A DNA stretch of 64,000 nucleotides from Streptomyces katrae (lineage in GTDB: Bacteria; Actinomycetota; Actinomycetes; Streptomycetales; Streptomycetaceae). The notes below the pieces were generated by a model. It was not told the origin of the DNA. It made no database searches and was given only the letters and a program-made list of their open reading frames with translations. The position numbers and the translations under genes were made by a program. The DNA lies in contig NZ_JNZY01000043.1 in assembly GCF_000717655.1 (NCBI RefSeq), positions 62,001 through 126,000 on the forward strand. Direction: 5' to 3'. Below are positions 37,396-45,477 of this stretch, one piece after another; position 1 is the first letter of the stretch, and every line of letters starts with the position of its first letter.

Positions 37396-38612
37396 CCCGT
37401 ACCGCTCGAACCCTCGTCGTCGCCGGGCACGGCATGGCCGGGCACCGGCTCGTCGCCGAGCTGCGGAGTCTCGACGCCGCCGGTGCCTGGCGGATCGTGG
37501 TGCTCGGGGAGGAGCCGCATCCCGCGTACGACCGGGTCGCGCTGTCCTCGTACCTCGACGGCCGCAGCGCGGCGGAGCTGGCCCTGGCCGGGCCCGGGTT
37601 CCTGGACGATCCGCTGCTGGATCTGCGGCTGAGCACCGGCGTGGCCGCCGTGGACCGGGCGGCGCGCACGGTGACCACCACCGCCGGCCATGTGGTCGCG
37701 TACGACGCGCTCGTCCTGGCCACCGGCTCGCGGCCGTTCGTGCCGCCCGTGCCGGGCCACGACCTGCCCGGCTGCTTCGGCTACCGCTCGCTCGGCGACC
37801 TCGACGCGATCCGCGCCGCCGCCGTGCCGGGCCGCCCCGGCGTGGTGATCGGCGGCGGGCTGCTCGGCCTGGAGGCCGCGAACGCGCTGCGGCTGCTCGG
37901 CATGGAGCCGCACGTGGTGGAACTGGCCCCGCGGCTGATGCCGTTGCAGGTGGACGCGGCAGGCGGCGGTGTCCTGGGGCGGCGCGTGGCGCAGCGCGGG
38001 CTGCGGATCCACTGCGGTGTGGCGACGGCGGCGATCACGGCGGGCCCGGACGGCCGGGTGGCCTCGGTGGTGCTGGCCGACGGCAGCTCCCTCGAGGCGG
38101 ACGTCGTGGTGTTCTCGGCGGGGGTGCGGCCGCGGGACGAGCTCGCGGGCCCGGCGGGCCTGGCCACGGGCGGGCGCGGTGGGTTCCTCGTGGACGAGCT
38201 GTGCCGGACGCAGGACGAGCGGATCTGGGCGATCGGCGAGTGCGCGGCCGTGTCGGGCCGCTGCCACGGGCTGGCCGCACCGGGGTACCGGATGGCGGCC
38301 TCCGTCGCCCGGCAGCTGCTGGGCCTGGGCGGGGAGCCGTTCGGGGAGGCGGACCTGTCCACCCGCCTCAAGCTGCTCGGCGTGGAGGTGGCGAGCTTCG
38401 GCGACGCCCATGCGGCCGCCGAGGGCGCGGTGGAGCTGAGCCGGCTGGACGAGGCGGCGGGGACGTACGCGAAGCTCGTGCTGGACGCGGACTGCAGCAC
38501 CCTGCTCGGCGGCATCCTCGTCGGTGACGCCCGCGCGTACGGCGAGCTGCGCCCGTACGTGGGCCTGGGCCTGCCCGCGGCGGGCCACCGGCTGCTGGCC
38601 GGGGCCGCCTGA
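37392..38612 (+). CDS. NirB-like FAD/NAD(P)H module without the nitrite reductase domain
   Basis: A 406-residue flavoprotein that matches the N-terminal half of NirB: VVAGHGMAGHRLVAEL, HPAYDRVALSSYLDG, VIGGGLLGLEAANAL, HVVELAPRLMP and WAIGECAAVSG. NirB proteins are about 850 residues and continue with a [2Fe-2S] domain and a sirohaem/[4Fe-4S] nitrite-reductase domain. Both are absent here, and the gene ends cleanly at 38612, followed by a strong terminator, so it is not simply a cut gene. It probably donates electrons to the nitrate reductase. ATGA overlap couples it to the gene before. Confidence 0.85.
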   Translation: MTRTARTLVVAGHGMAGHRLVAELRSLDAAGAWRIVVLGEEPHPAYDRVALSSYLDGRSAAELALAGPGFLDDPLLDLRLSTGVAAVDRAARTVTTTAGHVVAYDALVLATGSRPFVPPVPGHDLPGCFGYRSLGDLDAIRAAAVPGRPGVVIGGGLLGLEAANALRLLGMEPHVVELAPRLMPLQVDAAGGGVLGRRVAQRGLRIHCGVATAAITAGPDGRVASVVLADGSSLEADVVVFSAGVRPRDELAGPAGLATGGRGGFLVDELCRTQDERIWAIGECAAVSGRCHGLAAPGYRMAASVARQLLGLGGEPFGEADLSTRLKLLGVEVASFGDAHAAAEGAVELSRLDEAAGTYAKLVLDADCSTLLGGILVGDARAYGELRPYVGLGLPAAGHRLLAGAA

Positions 38613-38636
38613 AGGAGGCAGTACCCGGTACGCAGG

Positions 38637-38676
38637 GCGCCGCCCTTCGGGGTCCCGGGAACCCGAAGGGCGGCGC
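38637..38676 (+). terminator. Terminator of the nitrate module
   Basis: A perfect 15-bp stem (38637-38651 with 38662-38676) and a 10-nt loop that is itself palindromic (TCCCGGGA), 24 bp beyond the stop. Confidence 0.85.
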
Positions 38677-38747
38677 AGGGCAGGGCCGGTGGGGGCGCCG
38701 GTGGGGACGGCGCAGCCGTGCGGTGGAGCGGAACCGCGGTCAGACGG

Positions 38748-39962
38748 TCAGACGGTCTCGAGGGTGCGGCCCTCGGAGTCGGACGGGCCGGCGCCCCGGA
38801 CGGCGGCCTCGGCCGCCGCGGCCTTCGCCGCCCTGGCCTTCCGGGAGCTGGAGAAGCGGCGCGTGATCGGCGCCTCCACCCAGGCGTACAGGGCCCACGA
38901 GAGCAGCACCGCGACGACGGTCTGTGCGGCGATCAGGGCGATGCCGACCGGGGTCGAGTAGAGCGCGTCGCCGAGCAGTTCCCGGGAGTAGGCCAGCACG
39001 ATGTAGTGGAGCAGGTAGAAGGCGAAGGAGATCTCGCCGAGCCAGATCATGAACCGGTTGTTGAACGGCGTCGGCTTGTTCTCCGCGTCGCGCGTGGCGA
39101 CGGCCGCGATCAGCAGCACGATCGGGACCAGGGTGACCGAGCGCTGCGCGTACAGGTGCTCCACGTTCATGGCGACCGCGTAGCTCACGGCCAGCAGCAG
39201 CGCCGACCAGGTCGTGCCGATGTTGCGCCAGCGGCCCGCGATCACGGCGCGGGCGACCAGGATGCCGAGGGCGAAGTCGAGCAGCCGGACGGGCGGCAGG
39301 ACGTACGCGAACCAGTACTGCACGGTCGAGGTGCCGTCGGCGCCGGGCATCTGCATACCGCCGCCGGGGATGACCGCGTAGGTCAGCGTCGGGGTGAGGC
39401 AGATGGCGGCGACGACGCCGGCTATCCACCACTTCAGGCGCGCCGGGTCGATCTTCTTGATCAGCAGGAACAGCACCGGGAAGGCGAGGTAGAAGATCGC
39501 CTCGGCGCCGAGCGACCAGCTGGGCGGGTCCACGCTGAAGTTGGTGGCGAAGTCCGGCACCCACACCTGCACCATGAGCAGGTTGACCACGGCCTGCCAG
39601 GGCTTCGTCATGACCGCCGCGAACGTGAGCAGCGCGAGCGCCCACGTGATCACGTAGTTCGGGTAGATCTTGACGAAGCGGCGGCGCCAGAAGGCCCGCA
39701 TGGTGTCCTGGTCGCGGGCCGACCAGGTCAGGACGAAGCCGCTGAGCACGAAGAAGAACGTGACGCCGAGCGCGCCGGCCTGCGAGGCGTACTTGGCGAA
39801 CGCGTCGTTCGCCGCGTCGTCCTCGAAGAGGCGGATCCACGGCACCCCGAGGGAGGCGTGGAAGAAGAAGACCAGGAGGGCCGCGGGGAAGCGGAGTCCG
39901 GTCAGCGAGGGGAGCCGTGGCGGTCCCACAGGTCTGGACCCGGCCGTTCCATTCATGGACAT
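38748..39962 (-). CDS. Acyltransferase family 3 (OafA/YrhL-like) membrane protein
   Basis: A 404-residue integral membrane O-acyltransferase with about 10 hydrophobic segments. The opening LPSLTGLRFPAALLVFFFHAS (use LRFPAALLVFFFHAS) carries the catalytic-type His in helix 1. The second signature is FFVLSGFVLTWS, and WSLGAEAIFYLAFP is the internal motif. Such enzymes move acetyl or other acyl groups onto sugars, lipids or secondary metabolites. The start ATG 39962 follows an AAAGGAG site. It lies between the nitrate module and the carboxylic acid reductase genes and could modify a product or be unrelated. Confidence 0.87.
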   Translation of the reverse strand: MSMNGTAGSRPVGPPRLPSLTGLRFPAALLVFFFHASLGVPWIRLFEDDAANDAFAKYASQAGALGVTFFFVLSGFVLTWSARDQDTMRAFWRRRFVKIYPNYVITWALALLTFAAVMTKPWQAVVNLLMVQVWVPDFATNFSVDPPSWSLGAEAIFYLAFPVLFLLIKKIDPARLKWWIAGVVAAICLTPTLTYAVIPGGGMQMPGADGTSTVQYWFAYVLPPVRLLDFALGILVARAVIAGRWRNIGTTWSALLLAVSYAVAMNVEHLYAQRSVTLVPIVLLIAAVATRDAENKPTPFNNRFMIWLGEISFAFYLLHYIVLAYSRELLGDALYSTPVGIALIAAQTVVAVLLSWALYAWVEAPITRRFSSSRKARAAKAAAAEAAVRGAGPSDSEGRTLETV

Positions 39963-40061
39963 GACAAATACGCTCCTTTGTGGGTGACGGGATGAGTGGG
40001 TGACGGGAAGAAAGGGAAGGCGGGAGACCCGTGCCCGCGCGGCGGTGCGCCGTACGCGAGC

Positions 40062-40085
40062 GGGTCCGGGCCGGGGCCCGGACCC
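40062..40085 (-). terminator. Terminator after the LuxC/GriD-like gene
   Basis: GGGTCCGGGCC (40062-40072) and GGCCCGGACCC (40075-40085) form a perfect 11-bp stem just 10 bp past the leftward stop. The fold probably closes on a CCGG-type loop. Confidence 0.65.
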
Positions 40086-40095
40086 CTCGGGTACG

Positions 40096-41478
40096 TCAGT
40101 CGCGGATGACGGTCTTGGTCCGCATCAGGAACTCGCCGAGGTAGCCGTCGTGCGGAACGCCCGGCCGGATCCAGTACGTCGGGTGGTCGCCCAGGTAGAC
40201 GTTGCTGATGGTGGGCTCCTGGAGCAGCGCGTCGATCAGCGCCTCGTCCTCGGTGAACGCGGTCAGCACCAGCGAGTTGCGCAGCGGGCCGATCCCGTCG
40301 GCGGGCGACCACGGGGCCACCCACACGCAGGGGAAGGGCAGTTCGATGCCGGCCTGCTCGGCGTCCGGCCGCTCGAGCTGGTGCACGGCCGGGCGCAGTA
40401 CGGCGCTCCCGTCGCCGAGCTCCTCCACGATGCCGTCGCCGCCGAGGTGCGCGGTGGTCCCGGCCGCCTTGGCGAGCAGGAACTTCTCGATCGCGCGCGC
40501 CCCCTCCACCGGCTGCACCGCGAGGACGGCCTTCGGGTCCTCCGGGGGCAGGCTGGGGATCGTGGCGAGGCGCTCGGCGATGGCCTGCGCGAGCGGCGCC
40601 GGGTCGCCGTCGATGAGCACGGTGGTGGCGTTGATGCAGGCCACACCGCCCTGGTGGCTGATGGAGTCCACGATGGTGTCGAGGTGGTCGCGCCAGTCGA
40701 CACCGGCCGGGACCAGCATCTTGGAGCGGCCGGGGCCCTGCGGCAGCACGTTGGTGCCCGCGTACTTGCGCACGACGTCGTCGCCGCCGTACACGAGGCC
40801 GTAGTCGGCGCTGCGCAGGATCTCGTCCGCCGCCTCGTAGTCCGTGGGCAGCAGCACGACCTGGTCGTTGCCGAAGCCCGCGGCCCGCAGCGCCGAGATC
40901 AGCCGGTGCGGGGTGAACGGCTCGCGGCGCGAGGGCCGTACGGCCACGCGGTAGCCGAGGGCGAGGGCCTCGACCCACAGCGAGTGCGGGCCAGGGTGGT
41001 TGCCTGCGGCGTGCACGGCGAACACGTCGCCGCGCCGGGTCCACACGGCGCTGCCCGTACGGGTCTCCCCGGCGCGCCAGTCGTCCACCGCGCCGGTCGG
41101 CCGGGCCTGGTACGCGGCGAACCGGGACTGCTCGGTCGCCTCGATGATGGCGGCGGTCGCGGCCTGCACGACGCCGATCGGGACGCCGGAGACCCGGGCG
41201 ACCGTGTGCTCGTACTCGGCGAACGACAGCCCGTCGATCGTCTCCTCGGCGAAGATCTTCCCGGCGCGGGCCAGCGCCGCCGTCCGCTCGTCGGCCGGCA
41301 GCGAGCCGGCCTTGCGCAGGGCGTCCATCGCGCGGGTCACGAACAGCTTCGGGACCAGGCTGAGTTCGGCGACCGGGGCGCCCGTCACGTCGGTGACGGT
41401 CATGCGCTTGCGGGCGCGGAAGGGTCCGGCGGGCCCGAGCGCGTCCAGCGTGATCAGACCGGCGCTCCCGGCGCTCAT
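40096..41478 (-). CDS. GriD-like acyl/aryl-CoA(thioester) reductase (LuxC family)
   Basis: A 460-residue aldehyde-dehydrogenase-fold reductase of the LuxC family. The catalytic Cys is probably Cys281 in SHQGGVACINATTV. HAAGNHPGPHS and RPSRREPFTP form the NADPH-binding region. In grixazone biosynthesis GriD (LuxC-type) works with GriC (LuxE-type) to reduce 3-amino-4-hydroxybenzoate to its aldehyde through an enzyme-bound acyl group. Here the partner gene is directly upstream with TAATG overlap, so the same two-part carboxylic acid reductase is likely. An amino-hydroxybenzoate from the 60-64 kb operon is the obvious candidate substrate. Bioluminescence is excluded because no luxAB is present. 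Confidence 0.83.
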   Translation of the reverse strand: MSAGSAGLITLDALGPAGPFRARKRMTVTDVTGAPVAELSLVPKLFVTRAMDALRKAGSLPADERTAALARAGKIFAEETIDGLSFAEYEHTVARVSGVPIGVVQAATAAIIEATEQSRFAAYQARPTGAVDDWRAGETRTGSAVWTRRGDVFAVHAAGNHPGPHSLWVEALALGYRVAVRPSRREPFTPHRLISALRAAGFGNDQVVLLPTDYEAADEILRSADYGLVYGGDDVVRKYAGTNVLPQGPGRSKMLVPAGVDWRDHLDTIVDSISHQGGVACINATTVLIDGDPAPLAQAIAERLATIPSLPPEDPKAVLAVQPVEGARAIEKFLLAKAAGTTAHLGGDGIVEELGDGSAVLRPAVHQLERPDAEQAGIELPFPCVWVAPWSPADGIGPLRNSLVLTAFTEDEALIDALLQEPTISNVYLGDHPTYWIRPGVPHDGYLGEFLMRTKTVIRD

Positions 41479-42581
41479 TAATAGACCCCTTCGATGACGG
41501 TCTCGTTGTCGAACTCCTGGACCGGCGCGATGTCCGCCACGGAGTCCCCGAGCTGCCAGATGCCCTCGGGGCCGGGCACACGGGTCGCGTAGTCGCGCTC
41601 GAGGTTGTTCGGCATGAACAGGCTCTTGCTGATGTGATGCATGACGACCTGGCCGCGATCGCCGTACGGGACGGTCTCGCGGGACTCGGGGTCGACCACG
41701 TCGAAGATCATGTGGGGGGAGAACGGGTCGTAGATGCACGGGTCGTCGTCGGAAAGGCCCGGGCGCTCGCTGGCGTTGCCGAGGATCATCGTCGAGCCGT
41801 AGCCGCTGTACAGGTGGGCCTTGGGGAAGACCTCGGTGCGGTACAGGTAGCGGGTGTCGGCGTCCATCTGGGTGCCGACCCAGTTGATCGCCTTGACCTT
41901 CTCGTCGATCAGCTTGGCGAGGTCGTCGCGGCGGGCGAGCCGCTCCAGGACCGGCGGCGTGCACATCAGGACGCCGATGTCCTGGGTCTGCAGCAGGAAG
42001 GCGACCTGGTCGACGATGTGCTCGGCGTACGCGCCCGCCTCGGCGCCCTTGCCGTCGGATATCAGCTTCTTGACCCAGCGCGGGTCGAGGTCGACGGTGA
42101 AGGCGAGGCCGCCGCGGAAGGCGGTCTGCCGCTTGATCACGTCACCGACCATGTGGGGCCCGGTCGGGGCGACGACCAGCCAGTTCACGTCCTGCGGGAC
42201 GCCGTGGCGGTCCAGCTGGGCGCTGCTCCAGGCGAGCAGCCGGTCCAGCCACTCCCGGAGCAGGACGATGCGCTTGGGGGCGCCGGTGGTGCCGCCGCTC
42301 TCGTAGACGCCCACGACCTCGGGCTTCTCACCGTAACCGCGGGGTATGAGGTCCTCGGCCCGTACGTGGCGCAGTTCGTTGGCGAGGTTGGGGAACCTGC
42401 CGAGGTCGGCGAATCCGCCGATGTCGCTCAGCGGATCGAATCCGAGAGTTCCTGCGCGTTCCAGCCAGAACGGCGAACCCGTTTCCGGGGAGAAATGCCA
42501 CCGCAGGGCGGCGCGCAGGAATTCGTCGGGGTCCGGCTGGGTGTCGAGTGGAAATTCCAGCAAGGGATCAACGATGGACAC
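41478..42581 (-). CDS. GriC-like acyl-protein synthetase (LuxE family)
   Basis: A 367-residue adenylating enzyme of the LuxE/GriC family. The ATP loop is YESGGTTGAPKRIVL (about 93-107), and YSGYGSTMILGNASERPG is the A5-like segment; the C-terminal part is short. It activates a carboxylic acid as acyl-AMP and passes it to the LuxC-type partner for reduction to the aldehyde. GTG 42581 is chosen as start because an AAGGAG site (42586-42591 on the complement) is well spaced and MS-IVDPLLEF begins the conserved region; longer frames extend into the NAT gene's spacer. It is part of a leftward NAT-griC-griD-like transcription unit. Confidence 0.83.
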   Translation of the reverse strand: MSIVDPLLEFPLDTQPDPDEFLRAALRWHFSPETGSPFWLERAGTLGFDPLSDIGGFADLGRFPNLANELRHVRAEDLIPRGYGEKPEVVGVYESGGTTGAPKRIVLLREWLDRLLAWSSAQLDRHGVPQDVNWLVVAPTGPHMVGDVIKRQTAFRGGLAFTVDLDPRWVKKLISDGKGAEAGAYAEHIVDQVAFLLQTQDIGVLMCTPPVLERLARRDDLAKLIDEKVKAINWVGTQMDADTRYLYRTEVFPKAHLYSGYGSTMILGNASERPGLSDDDPCIYDPFSPHMIFDVVDPESRETVPYGDRGQVVMHHISKSLFMPNNLERDYATRVPGPEGIWQLGDSVADIAPVQEFDNETVIEGVY

Positions 42582-42688
42582 AATGCTCCTTCCGGATACG
42601 GAGTAACGCCGTACTCTTCGCATCGTGCGCCCCGCTGCAGCAGCCGGTCCACGGTATTCGGGTGAGTCCGTCAACTGTCTGTGTCAGG

Positions 42689-43480
42689 TCAGCTGGATCC
42701 CGACGGTCCGGTTTGCGCCACCGTCTTCGGGAGTTCGTCGAGCAGCATTCCGAAGTGGCCGCGGTAGGCGGCCAGGATCTGCTCGTCGCCCTCCAGCTGC
42801 TCGGTCGTGCGCACCCCGCCCTCGACCCTGACCAGGCGGTTCCCCTTGAGCGTGACCCGGCCGTCCGCGAGCGGCAGCGAGCAGAAGAGCTCCTGGAGGA
42901 AGGGCGAGTCGGGGCTGGTGCGCCACCACCACAGGGTGGGCCCGAAGTCCTCGAGGCGGCAGGGGCGGTCGTCGATCCGGTAGAGCGCGTTCCCCTCCAG
43001 GGACACGTCGAAGCCTCCGGCCGCGGCCGGCGCGACCCGGTACGCCCCGTTGGGGTCGCGCTGCACGTCAGTGGTGGCGAAGCGGAGCGGGTGGCGGCTG
43101 TTGCGGCCGAATCCGGCGTCGACCAGCCAGGGCTCGTCCAGGGTCACCCGCAGCGCGAGGTGGCACATGGCCGGCCCCAGCCCGTCCGGCCGGTAGACCC
43201 GGCCCGGCAGGATCTCGACCCGGTACCCGAGGGCGTCGAGCAGGACCGCGAAGGCCGTGTTCACCTCGTAGCAGCCGCCGCCGCGGCGCTGCCGCACGAT
43301 CTTGTCGACGACCTGCTCGCCGAGGTGGATCTCGCGGTCGAGGTGGTAGTCGATGTTTTCGAAGGGCACCGAGAGGACATGCCGCTCCTGAAGGTGGCGC
43401 AGACCCTCGAGATCGGCTTTATCCGGCCTTTTCGCGCCGATCCGGCCGAGGTATTCGGCCACTCCTGCGTCGTCCAGCAT
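42689..43480 (-). CDS. Arylamine N-acetyltransferase family protein (copy 1)
   Basis: A 263-residue NAT-fold enzyme with an intact Cys-His-Asp triad: Cys70 (RRGGGCYE), His107 (MCHLALRV) and Asp121 (LVDAGFG). NATs transfer acetyl from CoA to aryl amines; in antibiotic clusters members such as RifF act as amide synthases on carrier-bound acyl chains. It is upstream of the griC/griD-like pair (107-bp gap), same direction. Its best paralogue in the window is copy 2 (48146), which shares the MLxDAxVxxYLxRIG opening and RHLQERHVLSVPFEN. An aryl amine pathway in the same cluster gives it a natural substrate. Confidence 0.9.
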   Translation of the reverse strand: MLDDAGVAEYLGRIGAKRPDKADLEGLRHLQERHVLSVPFENIDYHLDREIHLGEQVVDKIVRQRRGGGCYEVNTAFAVLLDALGYRVEILPGRVYRPDGLGPAMCHLALRVTLDEPWLVDAGFGRNSRHPLRFATTDVQRDPNGAYRVAPAAAGGFDVSLEGNALYRIDDRPCRLEDFGPTLWWWRTSPDSPFLQELFCSLPLADGRVTLKGNRLVRVEGGVRTTEQLEGDEQILAAYRGHFGMLLDELPKTVAQTGPSGSS

Positions 43481-43628
43481 CGCATTCTCCTTGACGATTC
43501 GAACCCGGCAGCGTACGCCGAATGAAAATACACGGCCACCCGTCGTTGCCGAATCGATCTGACGGACAACCCGGTACCTGACACAGTGCCGTTCCGTTTG
43601 TTGCGGGGTTCTCGCGCGGTTACCAGCA

Positions 43629-43673
43629 TCGGATGGTCCGGAGTCATCCGACGCGGCACATTCGGTCCGAATG
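43629..43673. promoter_or_regulatory. Two inverted repeats in the NAT/esterase divergent promoter
   Basis: TCGGATG (43629-43635) and CATCCGA (43645-43651) face each other over 9 bp. CATTCGG-T-CCGAATG (43659-43673) is a perfect 15-bp palindrome. Both lie between the divergent NAT-griC-griD and esterase-MFS-BBE-NAT units and could be sites for a shared regulator. They do not resemble the TGAAC dyad. Confidence 0.45.
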
Positions 43674-43731
43674 GGCACCGTGGAGTCGGCGTGACTGACC
43701 GCCCGCCGATGACGATGGAGAACCCACGGCA

Positions 43732-45402
43732 ATGGCCACCTCAGCCGCCCACCGCCCTTCGCCAGACAACGATGCCGAAGCCGGGTCCGTGCTCGCGCAC
43801 ACCAGCGCCGGCGTGATCGCCGGGGAGCGCTGCGGACGGCTGTCCGTCTTCCGCGGCATCCCGTACGCCGCGCCGCCGGTCGGCGGCCTGCGCTTCGCCT
43901 CGCCGCGGCCGGCCGTCCCGTGGAACGGGGTGCGCGACGCCACGGCGTTCGCCCCCGAATCGCTCCAGCCGATCATCCCCGGCAGCGCCGAGGACTCCCT
44001 GTACGCCAACGTCTGGACGCCGGCCGCGCCCACCGCGCAGGCGCCGGGCGGCGCCACCGCCGAGGAGGACGCCGAGGGCGCCAGGCCCGTGCTCGTCTAC
44101 ATCCACGGCGGCGGCTGGATGGTCGGCGGCGGCAGCCTGCCCGTCTACGACGGGGCCCGCCTCGCCGACCGCGGCGACCTCGTCGTCGTCACCTTCAACT
44201 ACCGCCTCGGCGCACTCGGCTTCGGCCTGCACGAGGAGTTCACCGACCCCGACACCGGCGACTTCGCCAACTGGGGCCTCCAGGACCAGGTGGCGCTGCT
44301 GCGCTGGGTCCACGACAACGCCGCGGCCTTCGGCGGCGACCCCGGCAACATCACCGTCGCCGGCACCTCCGCCGGCGGGGCGAGCACCTGGCAGCTCGCC
44401 CTCCTGCCGGAGCTGCGCGGCATCATCCGCCGCATCGTCCCGATCAGCGCCTGCCACGTGTGGGAGCCGTCCACCTCGCTGTCCCCGGCCGACTCCCGCC
44501 GGGCGTACGAGTCGGTCGCGCGCCGGCTCGGCACGACGGTGCCGGGCCTGCGGGAGGTCCCCGCGGCCGCCCTGATGGGCGCCTGGGAGGAGGTGTTCGG
44601 CGGGCTGCCCGGCGAGCGCGAGGTCGGCAGCGGCCGCGAGTTCCGCGGCCCGGTCGTCGACGGCCGCTGGATGAGCGCCTTCGACTACGAACTGCCCACC
44701 CCCGAGGTGCCGGTCATGGCGGTGCACGCCCGGACCGAGGGCTCGTTCTACACCGGCCCCTGCCCGCCGCAGCCCACCCCCACCCCGCCGCCCACCGACG
44801 CGGCCGAGCTCCGCGAAGCCGTGCGCGGCGTTCTGGAGAAGGGGATGGACAAGGCCCCGTACGAGCTGGCCGACGCCTGCATAGCCGCCTACCGGGAGGC
44901 CGCCGAGGCCGACGGGCTCCCGCTGGACCCGCTGTCGCTGTGGACGGAGATCTGGGGCGACGCGCTGTTCCGCTACCAGATCATGCGGCTGTCCGAGCGG
45001 CACGCCCGGCACGGCCGCTCGCCGCAGTACGTCATGGAGTTCGCGTACCCCGTCCGGCCGCCGCACCACGGCACCCCGCACGAGGCGACCTCGCCGTTCC
45101 TGTTCGGCACGTACGGCGACCCGGCGGCCATCTCCGCCACCTACCCGGTGCCGGAGAGCATGCCGCTGTTCCACGACGGGCCGCACGAGCGCGCCGTCTC
45201 CGAGACCTTCATGGACCTGGTGGCCGCCTTCGCCCGTGACGGCGTGCCCACCGGCCCGAGCAGCCCCGCGTGGCCGGTCTTCGATCCCGAGCACCCCAGC
45301 ACGCTGGTCCTCGGCGGTGAGCAGGTCGCGGAGATCGCCACCACGTCGAAGCTGCGGCAGCTGCGGTTCTGGGACGAGTCCGGCTGGGTCCCGCGCACCT
45401 GA
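43732..45402 (+). CDS. Type B carboxylesterase family protein
   Basis: A 556-residue alpha/beta hydrolase of the carboxylesterase/cholinesterase type. FRGIPYAAPPVGGLRF, EDSLYANVWTP, the oxyanion YIHGGGWMVGG and ITVAGTSAGGAST with the nucleophile Ser are present; the elbow is GTSAGG instead of the usual GESAGG. No signal peptide is evident, so it is cytoplasmic. It would hydrolyse or transfer an ester. It begins a rightward unit with an MFS pump, a BBE-type oxidase and NAT copy 2, divergent from the NAT-griC-griD unit, which suggests tailoring or deprotection of a cluster product. Confidence 0.88.
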   Translation: MATSAAHRPSPDNDAEAGSVLAHTSAGVIAGERCGRLSVFRGIPYAAPPVGGLRFASPRPAVPWNGVRDATAFAPESLQPIIPGSAEDSLYANVWTPAAPTAQAPGGATAEEDAEGARPVLVYIHGGGWMVGGGSLPVYDGARLADRGDLVVVTFNYRLGALGFGLHEEFTDPDTGDFANWGLQDQVALLRWVHDNAAAFGGDPGNITVAGTSAGGASTWQLALLPELRGIIRRIVPISACHVWEPSTSLSPADSRRAYESVARRLGTTVPGLREVPAAALMGAWEEVFGGLPGEREVGSGREFRGPVVDGRWMSAFDYELPTPEVPVMAVHARTEGSFYTGPCPPQPTPTPPPTDAAELREAVRGVLEKGMDKAPYELADACIAAYREAAEADGLPLDPLSLWTEIWGDALFRYQIMRLSERHARHGRSPQYVMEFAYPVRPPHHGTPHEATSPFLFGTYGDPAAISATYPVPESMPLFHDGPHERAVSETFMDLVAAFARDGVPTGPSSPAWPVFDPEHPSTLVLGGEQVAEIATTSKLRQLRFWDESGWVPRT

Positions 45403-45477
45403 CCTGCCCCGCGGCCGACCTGCCGGCTCCCGGCGGCGCGGCCCCCCGCCCCCAGAGACACGAATGAGGTTCTTGTC

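Noticed and set aside
37392..38612. Nitrite reductase NirB
   Set aside because: Only the FAD half is encoded; the sirohaem and iron-sulphur reductase domains are absent before the terminator.
39980..40015. Direct repeat GTGGGTGACGGGA, two copies
   Set aside because: It lies just upstream of the acyltransferase ribosome site and looks like a simple local duplication; no attachment site or integrase is nearby.
40096..42581. Bioluminescence (lux) operon
   Set aside because: LuxC/LuxE-type genes are present but luxA, luxB and luxD are absent; the GriC/GriD-type function fits better.
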